From Bacillus sp. V5-8f (GTDB taxonomy: Bacteria; Bacillota; Bacilli; Bacillales; DSM-1321): DNA of 64,000 bases. A model generated the notes under the pieces. It ran no database searches and was not told the DNA's origin. It was given only the letters and a program-made list of their open reading frames with translations. Positions 27,320-35,418 of the stretch are shown piece after piece. The DNA lies in assembly GCF_002863565.1 (NCBI RefSeq), contig NZ_PGUW01000021.1, forward strand, positions 20,257-84,256. The letters are read 5' to 3'. The number at the start of each line of letters is the position of its first letter. The first letter of the stretch is position 1. The translations under genes were made by a program, and so were the position numbers.

Positions 27320-29836
27320 TTACGCTAGTTGGCCATGGCAGTTTTTATACTTTTTGCCACTTCCGCACGGGCAAAGGGCATTTCGGCCGACATCTGCTTG
27401 CTTGCGTTTAGGCTTCTTCTTGGCGGCTTCTCCGTCTTCTTTTGGATTCACAGCCTGTCCCTGGGCGACTTCCTGCCGTTCCAGGTTGTTCTGGATTTCG
27501 GCTTTCATAATATACATCGCTACTTCATCTTCAATCGATGCAATCATATTTTCAAACATCGCAAAGCCTTCCTGCTGGTATTCCTGAAGCGGATTGATTT
27601 GTCCATATGCACGAAGGTGGATACCCTGGCGAAGCTGATCCATCTGATCGATATGGTCCATCCACTTGCTGTCAACTGCTCGCAACACGATTACTTTTTC
27701 AAACTCACGCATTTGCTCGTCTGAAAGCTGTTCTTCTTTTTCGTCGTAACGCTCTTTCACTTTTGTAAGGATGGTGTCAACAATTTCATCAGAGAAGTCC
27801 TTACCTCTTAAGTCCTCTTCTGTAATGTCGCCTTCATTCAGAAGGTTTCCGTTGATATAGTCGATTAATCCCTGCAAGTTCCAGCCCTCTTCCTCATCGT
27901 GGCCAGGTGCAAAGGCAAGCACGTTGCGGCGTACAGAAGAGTCGATCATTCTTTCGACTATTTCGCGCAGGTTTTCACTGTCCAATACCTCAAAACGCTG
28001 CTTGTAGATAATTTCACGCTGCTGGCGTAATACATCATCATATTGTAGCAGCTGTTTACGCGCGTCGAAGTTATTTCCTTCAACACGTTTCTGTGCAGAT
28101 TCAACAGCCTTTGTTACCATCCGGCTCTGAATTGGCTGAGAGTCATCCATGCCAAGCCGCGCCATCATCGCTCTCATATTATCTGAACCAAAGCGGCGCA
28201 TTAGTTCATCTTCCATTGAGAGATAGAACTGCGTCACACCCGGGTCTCCTTGACGTCCGGAACGCCCGCGGAGCTGATTATCAATACGGCGGCTTTCATG
28301 GCGTTCTGTACCGATAACCGCAAGTCCGCCGACTTCTTTTACTCCTTCGCCAAGCTTGATGTCAGTACCCCGGCCTGCCATGTTCGTCGCGATGGTTACC
28401 GCGCCCTTCTGACCCGCGTTCAGAATAATTTCAGCTTCACGCTCATGGTGTTTCGCATTCAACACATCATGGCGGATTCCTTTTTTCTGAAGATATTTCG
28501 AAATCACTTCTGATGTTTCAATCGCCACTGTACCTACCAGCACAGGCTGTCCCTTTGCATGGCGCTCGGCGATATCCTCGACAACTGCACGGAATTTCCC
28601 GTCCATGGACGCATAAATTAAATCAGCACGGTCATCACGGATAATATCTCGGTTCGTCGGTATGACAATAACATTCATATTATAAATATTGCGGAATTCT
28701 TCTTCTTCCGTTTTCGCCGTACCAGTCATACCGGAAAGCTTTTCGTACATACGGAAATAGTTCTGGAAGGTGATTGTCGCAAGTGTCATGCTTTCGTTCT
28801 GGATTTCCATGCCTTCTTTGGCTTCAATCGCCTGGTGCAATCCTTCACTGTAACGTCGGCCCTTCATCAAACGCCCTGTGAATTGGTCGACAATGACAAC
28901 CTCGCCATCCTGTACCACATAGTCCACATCTCTAGCCATTGTGACATGCGCCTTCAAGGCCTGGTTGATATGATGGTTGAGCGACACATGGCCAATATCG
29001 AATAAATTATCGATATTGAAGGCCCGTTCCGATTTATTGATGCCTTCTTCCGTAAGCTGGACACTTTTCGTTTTTTCATCGTAGGTAAAATCAGTATCCT
29101 TTTGAAGAGTGCGTACAAAGGCGTTCGCCTGGATATAAAGCTGCGTCGATTTCTGGGCCGAACCAGAAATAATGAGCGGTGTACGCGCCTCATCGATCAG
29201 GATCGAGTCAACCTCATCAATTACCGCATAATGAAGCGGACGCTGAACCATTTGCTCTTTGTATAAAACCATGTTGTCGCGGAGGTAATCAAAACCAAGC
29301 TCATTGTTCGTGCTGTACGTGATATCCGCAGCATATGCTTCTTGTTTTTCCTCTTTTGACAAGTGATTCAAGTTAAGGCCTACTGTTAAGCCCAGGAACT
29401 CATACAGTTTGCCCATTTCCGTGGCGTCACGAGTTGCCAGGTATTCGTTCACTGTAACAACGTGAACACCCTTTCCAGTAAGGGCGTTTAAATAAACAGG
29501 CAGGGTTGAGGTCAATGTTTTACCTTCCCCTGTTTTCATCTCGGAGATGTTGCCGTCGTGAAGCGAAATACCCCCCATAAGCTGAACATAGAACGGATAC
29601 ATCCCAAGAACGCGTTTTGCACCTTCACGGGCAACAGCAAAGGCTTCTACAAGCAAGTCATCAACACTTTCACCATTCTGATAACGCTGTTTAAACTCGT
29701 CCGTTTTGGCACGCAACGCATCATCTGATAATGCCTCCATCTCAGCAGCGAGCGCTTCGATTTCATCCGCAAGCTTTTGAAGGCGTTTCAACTCACGCTT
29801 ATTCGGATCAAACACTTTATTTAATATATTAAGCAT
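27320..29836 (-). CDS. secA: Preprotein translocase ATPase SecA
   Basis: 838 residues with all SecA features: Walker [14 protein letters not shown] near residue 100, [19 protein letters not shown] (Walker B), the GRGTDI motif in [28 protein letters not shown], and the C-terminal zinc motif [14 protein letters not shown]. It drives Sec-dependent export through SecYEG. A GAGGAG site precedes the ATG. It ends the conserved block; the B. subtilis next gene hpf is here 24 kb away, beyond the accessory island. Confidence 0.97.
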   Translation of the reverse strand: MLNILNKVFDPNKRELKRLQKLADEIEALAAEMEALSDDALRAKTDEFKQRYQNGESVDDLLVEAFAVAREGAKRVLGMYPFYVQLMGGISLHDGNISEMKTGEGKTLTSTLPVYLNALTGKGVHVVTVNEYLATRDATEMGKLYEFLGLTVGLNLNHLSKEEKQEAYAADITYSTNNELGFDYLRDNMVLYKEQMVQRPLHYAVIDEVDSILIDEARTPLIISGSAQKSTQLYIQANAFVRTLQKDTDFTYDEKTKSVQLTEEGINKSERAFNIDNLFDIGHVSLNHHINQALKAHVTMARDVDYVVQDGEVVIVDQFTGRLMKGRRYSEGLHQAIEAKEGMEIQNESMTLATITFQNYFRMYEKLSGMTGTAKTEEEEFRNIYNMNVIVIPTNRDIIRDDRADLIYASMDGKFRAVVEDIAERHAKGQPVLVGTVAIETSEVISKYLQKKGIRHDVLNAKHHEREAEIILNAGQKGAVTIATNMAGRGTDIKLGEGVKEVGGLAVIGTERHESRRIDNQLRGRSGRQGDPGVTQFYLSMEDELMRRFGSDNMRAMMARLGMDDSQPIQSRMVTKAVESAQKRVEGNNFDARKQLLQYDDVLRQQREIIYKQRFEVLDSENLREIVERMIDSSVRRNVLAFAPGHDEEEGWNLQGLIDYINGNLLNEGDITEEDLRGKDFSDEIVDTILTKVKERYDEKEEQLSDEQMREFEKVIVLRAVDSKWMDHIDQMDQLRQGIHLRAYGQINPLQEYQQEGFAMFENMIASIEDEVAMYIMKAEIQNNLERQEVAQGQAVNPKEDGEAAKKKPKRKQADVGRNALCPCGSGKKYKNCHGQLA

Positions 29837-30191
29837 TTCACAAACGCTCCTCTTAGAAAGTATGGATAAACTAAATCATCTATCTAAAAAATATTCCGTA
29901 AAAAAAGAATACATCTTTTTTAAAAATAACAGGTACCCTTAATTTTAACATTTCTAGGGTATGGGCACAACTTAGGGTACCTAGTGAAAAGTAATAGAAA
30001 AACACATATAAATGCTGTTACAATAGAAGTGGATTGTTATATATAGTACAGATGATACATAAATTTCACATTAGAAAAACACGGCTTATCGCCCGTATTG
30101 GCGAAAGTCGATGTTCTTTTCTTATACTTTAATTCGTTAAACTTTCTTAAAGTATAAAAAATACATAAATTACATACAGGGTGTGATTGAC
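29837..30191. promoter_or_regulatory. secA/sinR divergent region with inverted repeats and a SinR-box
   Basis: This 355-bp region contains AGGTACCCT (29931-29939) inverted as AGGGTACCT (29974-29982), and TTATACTTTAA (30122-30132) inverted as TTAAAGTATAA (30147-30157) 35 bp before the sinR ATG. A single GTTCTTT (30113-30119) matches the B. subtilis SinR consensus GTTCTYT. The second dyad is placed to act on sinR expression; SinR autoregulation is one possibility. No ORF is seen. Confidence 0.45.
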
Positions 30192-30512
30192 ATGATAGGT
30201 GACCGTGTAAAGAGGTTAAGGGAAGAAAAAAGAATGTCTATGACGGAACTGGCAGATAGAGCAGGAGTAGCTAAATCTTATCTAAGTTCATTAGAAAGAA
30301 ACCTGCAAACAAACCCGTCCATCCAGTTTCTTGAGAAAATCTCTGCAGTACTGGGAGTTCCAATTGATTACCTGCTGCACGATGAAGTAGATACAAAAAA
30401 CGTGGATGAAGAATGGCTGGCAATTATAAAGGAAGCCATGGACTCAGGGGTTTCCAAAGAACAATTCCGGGAATTTATCGAATTTAATAAATGGAGATTA
30501 AAAAAGGATTAA
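30192..30512 (+). CDS. sinR: Biofilm master repressor SinR homologue
   Basis: 106 residues. The N-terminal XRE helix-turn-helix (MIGDRVKRLREEKRMSMTEL, GVAKSYLSSLERNLQTNPS) is nearly the same as in B. subtilis SinR. The C-terminal SinI-interacting helical hook is present (DEEWLAIIKEAMDSGVSKEQ, FREFIEFNKW). SinR represses matrix operons and is titrated by SinI. ATG 30192 fits the family start and has AGGGTG 8 bases upstream; a GTG at 30183 is too close to it. In B. subtilis sinI precedes sinR in the same direction. Here the sinI-like gene is downstream and convergent. Confidence 0.93.
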   Translation: MIGDRVKRLREEKRMSMTELADRAGVAKSYLSSLERNLQTNPSIQFLEKISAVLGVPIDYLLHDEVDTKNVDEEWLAIIKEAMDSGVSKEQFREFIEFNKWRLKKD

Positions 30513-30516
30513 TAGG

Positions 30517-30545
30517 GCAAGGAGGCATGAACTCCTTGCTTATAT
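30517..30545 (+). terminator. Terminator of sinR
   Basis: GCAAGGAG (30517-30524) pairs with CTCCTTGC (30532-30539), followed by TTATATCT. The T-run is poor, so efficiency is uncertain. Confidence 0.6.
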
Positions 30546-30589
30546 CTATTATCTAATAATACCTTTGCTTTTTCAAAGGTTTGACTTTA

Positions 30590-30633
30590 GAAAAAATAAA
30601 ATCCCTAAGCAAATGACCGCTTTTGCTTAAGGG
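30590..30633 (-). terminator. Terminator of the sinI-like gene
   Basis: CCCTAAGCAAA (from 30603) pairs with TTTGCTTAAGGG (ending 30633) with one bulge. The minus strand continues ATTTTATTTTTTC. It separates the convergent sinI and sinR genes. Confidence 0.8.
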
Positions 30634-30664
30634 GGAGTATGTGCTGAATATCATATTTTTCGTT

Positions 30665-30805
30665 CTATATGACTTCCTTTTCATTCAAAGTCCTTCGCAA
30701 AAACTCTCTAATTTCTTCTACACTCAAGCCAATTTCCTTGGCTTTCATTATTAACTCGACCCATTCTGGATCCAAATCTGTCTGGTCAACCAGTCTAAAC
30801 GACAC
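30665..30805 (-). CDS. sinI: SinI-like anti-repressor, 46 residues
   Basis: GTG start at 30805 with GGGGG 5 bases upstream. The product has TDLDPEWVELIMKAKEIGLS then VEEIREFLRR, matching the SinI core LDQEWVELMVEAKEANISPEEIRKYL position by position (known B. subtilis sequence, split here only for comparison). This helix hook pairs with the homologous C-terminal hook of SinR (DEEWLAIIKEAMDSGVSKEQ, at 30192-30512) and would dissociate SinR from DNA. Unusual: it is convergent to sinR, not upstream of it, and has its own promoter and a c-di-GMP-I type riboswitch in its leader. A single-hook SinI-like protein paralogous to SinI is the alternative. Confidence 0.88.
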   Translation of the reverse strand: MSFRLVDQTDLDPEWVELIMKAKEIGLSVEEIREFLRRTLNEKEVI

Positions 30806-30817
30806 TCTCTTTCCCCC

Positions 30818-30915
30818 TTACCTGGCGTTCCAGATAGTCCAGCCGTCATAGTAAAAACCATACCTTAGACCTGTGACTTTGCGTCCCTCTTTTTCAATAG
30901 GTTTGCCTTTAAACT
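30818..30915 (-). promoter_or_regulatory. c-di-GMP-I (GEMM) riboswitch-like leader of sinI
   Basis: On the minus strand the leader contains AAAGGCAAACC, a P2 hairpin CCTATT-GAAA-AAGAGG with the GAAA tetraloop, the invariant core GGACGCAAAGTCACAGGTCTAA, and a P3 stem closed by ACTATGACGGCTGG. These are hallmarks of the GEMM-I aptamer. The 3' strand of P1, normally GGTTGCC, is not recognisable (GGACTATC), and a small CTGG-AACG-CCAG hairpin follows, ending 15 bases before the GTG, next to the GGGGG ribosome site. It is therefore a probable c-di-GMP aptamer with a variant P1, possibly acting on translation. Confidence 0.72.
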
Positions 30916-30949
30916 GAACCCAAATTTAAAATATTTCAGTGTATTTGTA

Positions 30950-30955
30950 ATTATA
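30950..30955 (-). promoter_or_regulatory. Candidate -10 box of sinI
   Basis: TATAAT on the minus strand, about 28 bases before the aptamer starts. No good -35 hexamer is seen at 17 bases, so another factor or an activator may be needed. Confidence 0.45.
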
Positions 30956-31122
30956 AAGGATACCCAACCAAAATATTTGCAGATTCATGGCATTTGTTTC
31001 TCAAAAATTCTGACTTTTTATTTTATGTTTCTACAAGATTAACAAGTTTCCCCCGATAAAAACATTAAAAATCTTAATTCCTATTAAAAATTTGCTCGAA
31101 AACACGAAACATTCCGGCCTAT

Positions 31123-31305
31123 CTACCTTCTTGATTTCATTAAACTTACATACAGGACCATTCTCCTGGATTTCTTTTCCTCATTCTCCGCAATTAATGC
31201 CTTTTTATCCGTCAGGTCATTCCCGCAGGTTGGACACAACCATTCTCCGCTTTCACAGCTACTGAAGGATAGTTCTCGGCACTGGCCACAGTTTTTTTGA
31301 TACAT
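31123..31305 (-). CDS. 60-residue zinc-ribbon protein
   Basis: The product begins MYQKNCGQCRELSFSSCESG and continues EWLCPTCGNDLTD, so it has two C-x-x-C pairs (CGQC, CPTC) forming a rubredoxin/zinc-ribbon knuckle, plus a basic tail (KKSRRMVLYVSLMKSRR). GGGAG lies 8 bases before the ATG. Its likely promoter at 31472-31500 overlaps a perfect SinR-box palindrome (31446-31461), so it may be a SinR target. Family and function are not recognised; a DNA- or protein-binding role would fit such a ribbon. Confidence 0.65.
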   Translation of the reverse strand: MYQKNCGQCRELSFSSCESGEWLCPTCGNDLTDKKALIAENEEKKSRRMVLYVSLMKSRR

Positions 31306-31445
31306 TCATTTCACTCCCAACACAAAATCTGGATGCACGTTACTGAATTCAAAATGGAACAGTTAACCATAATTTATTCCCTAACTCTCTTTAATAAAAC
31401 GTGCACACGGTTGAAAATTTTAAAAAGCATCTCCTCTCTTGTTTT

Positions 31446-31461
31446 GTTCTTTTTAAAGAAC
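31446..31461. promoter_or_regulatory. Perfect SinR-box palindrome
   Basis: GTTCTTTTTAAAGAAC is two inverted GTTCTTT heptamers separated by TT. The heptamer is exactly the B. subtilis SinR consensus GTTCTYT, and inverted pairs are bound by a SinR dimer there. It lies just downstream of a TATAAT box on the minus strand (31472-31477), where a bound repressor would block transcription of the zinc-ribbon gene at 31305. Confidence 0.7.
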
Positions 31462-31471
31462 GGTTGAACTG

Positions 31472-31500
31472 ATTATATTACACCGATATTGCATCAGTAA
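31472..31500 (-). promoter_or_regulatory. Candidate promoter of the zinc-ribbon gene
   Basis: A perfect -10 TATAAT (31477-31472, minus strand) with a poor -35 TTACTG 17 bases upstream. Transcription would begin about 31465, immediately before the SinR palindrome. Confidence 0.5.
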
Positions 31501-31599
31501 ATACATTTTCAAATTATTCTAAAGCCAAAACAATGTTCGATATCTAGAACGAAGGAAACAACCTTAGTGAAAGGATTTATTAATCTGATTCACGACACA

Positions 31600-31624
31600 A
31601 AAAAACACCAACTAAGTGGTGTTC
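31600..31624 (-). terminator. Terminator of the PrcB-domain gene
   Basis: AACACCA (31605-31611) pairs with TGGTGTT (31618-31624). The minus strand continues with seven T. It lies about 28 bp after the stop at 31652. Confidence 0.8.
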
Positions 31625-31651
31625 GAAATGTTAAACAAAAATACTGATCAT

Positions 31652-32395
31652 TTATTTTTTATCTGTCATTTCAAACGGGAGGACGGTCATCTTTGTTTTT
31701 TGCTTAGTTGTATATACGGATTCAAGAAGATATAAAGCTCCAGGTTCATATGGTGCACGAGGAATAACTTTTATTGTCTTTTTATTTTTCTTATCTACAC
31801 GCAAGATGATAGGTATTTCCTTTTCCATTACACCAAGCTTTTTAACAGATATTTGATAGTTTTCTAGCTCAGATTTAGTAATGTTTGTATCTGACTTAAT
31901 TGTCCAACCTTTCCTAGGAAGATTGGTGGTTTTTTTGGTATGAAAATCAAGTGAAAAGTTATCTTCCTCTACAAATGGCTTTTTAGTTTCTGCATCTAAC
32001 ACTGACAACGTCGTATATGGCGGTAAATCAATTCTCGCAATAATGCTCGGGTTAACTATAACCTGTGCATAAGAACGTCCCGGTTCCGGGGTTGTATGCT
32101 TAACATAAATGTTCATCTGTTCAAATAACTGTTCTTGCTTCTCAAATGTTAGTCTGTATCCCGCATTAGGTTTAGGTCCTGCTGCGATCACATAAAGGGA
32201 ACCGAACTTATGAACTCCCTTATGTTCTTTAGCAATCTTAAAAAATGCTTTCTCTACATCAGATAGCTGCGCCTCATGGACTAACTGAAATTGTGTACTT
32301 TCTGCAGGAGGAGGCTTTATTTCTTCAGCGAAAACACTTGATGCAGAGGTGGATACAAAAATTGACACAAGTAAAACTAAGAAAAACTTTCTCAA
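31652..32395 (-). CDS. Secreted protein with PrcB-type C-terminal domain
   Basis: 247 residues with a signal peptide (MRKFFLVLLVSIFVSTSASS, cleavage after VFA). The middle part, GPKPNAGYRLTFEKQEQLFE followed by YVKHTTPEPGRSYAQVIVNP, resembles the PrcB C-terminal domain, a protease-associated module found in many secreted Firmicute proteins. The last 80 residues form a beta-rich region. Exported, with no lipobox. It is a single gene between the zinc-ribbon gene and the IS remnant. The role in the biofilm island is unknown; protection or assembly of matrix proteins is only a guess. Confidence 0.65.
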   Translation of the reverse strand: MRKFFLVLLVSIFVSTSASSVFAEEIKPPPAESTQFQLVHEAQLSDVEKAFFKIAKEHKGVHKFGSLYVIAAGPKPNAGYRLTFEKQEQLFEQMNIYVKHTTPEPGRSYAQVIVNPSIIARIDLPPYTTLSVLDAETKKPFVEEDNFSLDFHTKKTTNLPRKGWTIKSDTNITKSELENYQISVKKLGVMEKEIPIILRVDKKNKKTIKVIPRAPYEPGALYLLESVYTTKQKTKMTVLPFEMTDKK

Positions 32396-32800
32396 ATTAA
32401 CCCATCCCTTCCATTATTTTCATTTATATAGACGTAGCACTCCCTTCATTTGTTTCAAAAAATTTACCCTTTTCCTAAACTTTTTTGAACGGAGGTCAGT
32501 TTTATTAGTTAGCGGTTCGTTTCTCAATAATCGTAACACCCGATTGGAGTTTTAATGAAACTAGGATGCTTCTGCTTTTTTATTTGTAAAAGTGCTTCGT
32601 AAAATATTCCATAACGGGATCAGTCATAATGTACTGCTCTCTTGGAATGTTTAGGGTTATTTTGTTCCGGTTTTTACACTTATTTATCCCTTCATGCCTC
32701 CATCAAAGAGTATATGTATTATACTGTTAATAAATAACAAAACAAATTTAGGCGAATTTATGAATTATAGTTTATGTGCTATTTTTAATAAGTTAGCTCC
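32396..32800. other. 405-bp region upstream of the PrcB-domain gene
   Basis: AT-rich (TA runs around 32710-32790). It should contain the PrcB gene promoter. I see no hairpin with a T-run, no SinR heptamer and no small gene with a ribosome site. Confidence 0.4.
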
Positions 32801-33605
32801 TTGAATCTTGCAAAAAACTTATCGTAAAGATTGTCTAGTTTTGTCGTTTGTTGAAATCTCTTAAAAACAAGAATGACCTCCCTTTAATCGTGAATTGGAA
32901 AGTTACCACACTCAATCAAATTTCCAGAAAAAAGGAGATGTTAATGGTATGCTAACTTTCTATTCAGCTAACGTCAAGTTCATTGTTTTTCTTGGTCTTT
33001 GCCATCACCTTGTTTCCATCATGCATGGAATCAACCTGACCGAGGGACGAAAGACAATCACGCAGATACGGAACCATTCCGGGAAGGACCGTGACCTTAG
33101 CTGTATGACCCGTTTTCTGAAAGAGTCTCCTGGGTGCGCAAACCGAGTTTGAACGCAGGAGGATGAACCATTTAATTGTTTCCTTGTTATTGATGATTCC
33201 AACTGCCACAAGGATCGATCCACGAAAACAATGGAAGCTTTGGACTTTTATTTCTCTCACACAGAAGGGAAAAGTGTCTGGTCGCACTACCTTGTGATGG
33301 CCCACTTGGTGGCTGAAGGCTACTCCATCAACTGGGATTTCAGGTCCTACTTCAGAAAGGCGTACTGTGAAGAATTGGGCATTCCCTTCAAAATCAAAAA
33401 ATGATTTAGCCATGAAAATCGTTCAGTCTTTTCCTGCTAATCAAAAGGTTAAATTGGTCAATAGAATCCCACATAACGCTGGGAGACACAGTTAGAAGAG
33501 CCAGAAGCGAGATGATGGGGCAACTTGTGGTGTATGTTTACCAGGAAGGACTGGCAAATACCCCGTTGGAACAGGTGCTCAGAACCCTGAAACTGATCGC
33601 TTAAA
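32801..33605 (+). mobile_element. Decayed IS with DDE transposase pseudogene
   Basis: The 203-bp start (32801-33003) is about 93% identical to 46068-46273. It is followed by broken transposase coding sequence: the N-terminal piece LTFYSANVKFIVFLGLC, then NLTEGRKTITQIRNHSGKDR, and after a frameshift IDDSNCHKDRSTKTMEALDF and LVAEGYSINWDFRSYFRKAY. These are DDE motifs of an IS4/IS701-type transposase. An internal deletion, frameshifts and stops make it non-functional. No clear terminal inverted repeats were located. It lies directly upstream of galE and the pel operon. Confidence 0.8.
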
Positions 33606-33669
33606 AATTGTTTTTTTGATTCACTGCCCGTATGCCCTTTTTTCGGGAAGTCAGAGAGTATAACTAAAT

Positions 33670-33687
33670 ATACCGGAACGAAAGAAT
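33670..33687 (+). repeat. 18-bp direct repeat left of galE
   Basis: ATACCGGAACGAAAGAAT recurs at 34966-34983 with one mismatch (ATACCGGAACAAAAGAAT), so the galE gene is flanked by a direct repeat. Confidence 0.6.
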
Positions 33688-33852
33688 TTAACATGAATTA
33701 TTTTCCATGAGGTTAAAGCGTAAATAAACTATATTTTCATTTCCGATATGGTTATAATTTTTAAGCATTCGTAAGAGAAGTAATTATTCTGTAATAAATA
33801 CTATGTTGAAACGTTACTAGAGAGATATTTAATTTTAAAAGGGGGTAGTCTC

Positions 33853-34860
33853 GTGACAATTTTGGTAACTGGAGGAGCCGGCTATATTGGAAGCCATGCA
33901 GCTTTGGAACTAATAGAAAGCGGATACGATATAGTGGTTTTGGACAATTTATCTAACAGTAATATTGAATCGATTAAAAGGGTTAAGGAATTAACAGGTA
34001 AAGATTTTCCCTTCTATCACATTGACCTATTAGATCGGGAAGGATTAGAAGATCTATTTAATAAATATAATTTCAATGCTGTCATGCATTTTGCCGGACT
34101 GAAAGCAGTTGGAGAGTCCGTTTCTATTCCATTAAAGTATTATCATCATAACTTAACAGGAACAATTAACCTGTGCGAAGTGATGGAGAAGCATGATGTC
34201 AAAAAACTGGTGTTCAGTTCGTCTGCTACCGTATATGGAAATCCTGATCGGGTTCCTATTGATGAATCCTTTCCGCTGTCTGCGACCAATCCATACGGCC
34301 GGACTAAATTAATGATAGAAGAAATCCTAAGAGATTTGCATGTGTCGGATTCCTCCTGGAGGATTGCACTTTTGCGTTATTTTAATCCAATTGGTGCGCA
34401 TGAGAGCGGTAGGATTGGGGAGAATCCAAACGGAATTCCTAACAACTTGATGCCTTATATTACTCAGGTTGCAGTCGGGAAAAGAGAACGACTTTCCGTT
34501 TTTGGCAATGACTATGAAACTCACGATGGCACAGGAGTACGTGATTATATTCATGTCGTAGATTTAGTAAAAGGCCACTTAAAGGCTCTTCAGTTTTTGG
34601 ATCATAATGAAGGAATAGAATCATTCAACCTTGGGACAGGAACGGGTTATAGTGTTTTAGATTTAATAAACTCGTTTAGCAAGAATAGCGGTGTCGAAAT
34701 CCCTTATCAGGTTGTTGATAGACGTCCGGGGGATATCGCAATTTGTTATGCTAATCCAGGAAAAGCGGAACAAATGCTTGGATGGCGTGCGGAAAAGAAC
34801 CTTGATGAGATGTGTATGGATTCATGGAATTGGCAGAAGAGTAATCCAAACGGATATTAA
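33853..34860 (+). CDS. galE: UDP-glucose/UDP-GlcNAc 4-epimerase GalE
   Basis: 335 residues, extended [13 protein letters not shown] at the N terminus, catalytic SSSATVYG and YGRTK (Tyr, Lys), and the typical [14 protein letters not shown] and [13 protein letters not shown]. It interconverts UDP-Glc/UDP-Gal or UDP-GlcNAc/UDP-GalNAc. Because a Pel operon follows, supply of UDP-GalNAc is the likely job; Pel contains GalNAc and GlcNAc. GTG start at 33853 with AAGGGGGT upstream. It has its own transcription unit, separated from pelD by 558 bp that include a 90-bp repeat. Confidence 0.95.
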   Translation: MTILVTGGAGYIGSHAALELIESGYDIVVLDNLSNSNIESIKRVKELTGKDFPFYHIDLLDREGLEDLFNKYNFNAVMHFAGLKAVGESVSIPLKYYHHNLTGTINLCEVMEKHDVKKLVFSSSATVYGNPDRVPIDESFPLSATNPYGRTKLMIEEILRDLHVSDSSWRIALLRYFNPIGAHESGRIGENPNGIPNNLMPYITQVAVGKRERLSVFGNDYETHDGTGVRDYIHVVDLVKGHLKALQFLDHNEGIESFNLGTGTGYSVLDLINSFSKNSGVEIPYQVVDRRPGDIAICYANPGKAEQMLGWRAEKNLDEMCMDSWNWQKSNPNGY

Positions 34861-34965
34861 GAATCTTAGTTTAATAGTCGAAGGTCGCTTATTATCGCTT
34901 TTGTTTGAATAAACTTTTTCATTTGTTTGTATCGACTCCCCGTTCCCCACAAATTCAGGAACATT

Positions 34966-34983
34966 ATACCGGAACAAAAGAAT
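34966..34983 (+). repeat. 18-bp direct repeat right of galE
   Basis: ATACCGGAACAAAAGAAT, partner of 33670-33687. It abuts the 90-bp repeat element beginning at 34985. Confidence 0.6.
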
Positions 34984-34984
34984 C

Positions 34985-35077
34985 AAAAAGGGTCTTATCT
35001 TTATACCAAAATAATACTTAGGAAGGTATTTATATAACCTTATTATTGTATATTGTGGTCCTGAGGTCTGACCCTTT
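34985..35077. repeat. 90-bp AAAGGGTC-ended repeat, copy 1
   Basis: The left end AAAAAGGGTC and right end GGTCTGACCCTTT are imperfectly inverted around an AT-rich middle. The right end is nearly the same as that of 44758-44847 (GAGGTCTGACCCTTTT). It may act as a terminator of galE. The rest of the 558-bp gap (35078-35418) is AT-rich, and I could not assign a clear pelD promoter or a SinR-box in it. Confidence 0.65.
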
Positions 35078-35418
35078 GTTTTTGTTTAATCCCCTCTATT
35101 ATCCTTAACTTCTGAAAACCTCATTTATTTTTTTACCGTTTTTCCTATTACAACCTACACGTCCATTAATTCCCATGTTATTAGGGATTTTATTATAGTA
35201 ATATATTCATTGTTAATTTTACGCATCATCACTATTGATTGAATTTTCAATTATTTAAGAATATTGTTTTAGGCCTGGAAAAGGCATTTTAACAAAATAG
35301 CAAGGTTTTTTAACGATACTTATGTTCTATATAAACGAAAGTATTGTTTTTTATTGTCTTATCCTGATGCAAAAACAGCATGATATATAAAAATTCTTAT
35401 TTGATATGGAGGGTTATG

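Noticed and set aside
27271..30105. 11-bp inverted TTCGCCAATAC on both sides of secA
   Set aside because: Short, no flanking similarity and secA is an ancestral gene; probably chance.
31374..31430. 18-codon minus-strand ORF starting MLFKIFNRVHVLLKRVRE downstream of the SinR palindrome
   Set aside because: Its GAGGAG lies directly against the ATG with no spacer, and it is too short to judge; kept only as a possible leader peptide.
35360..35380. GATGCAAAAACAGCATG as a possible riboswitch core before pelD
   Set aside because: Lacks the GACGCAAAG core, P2 tetraloop and P3 elements seen at 30818 and 52460.
34861..35418. Possible SinR boxes before pelD
   Set aside because: Only GTTCTAT was found (about 35333), which does not fit GTTCTYT, and there is no inverted partner.
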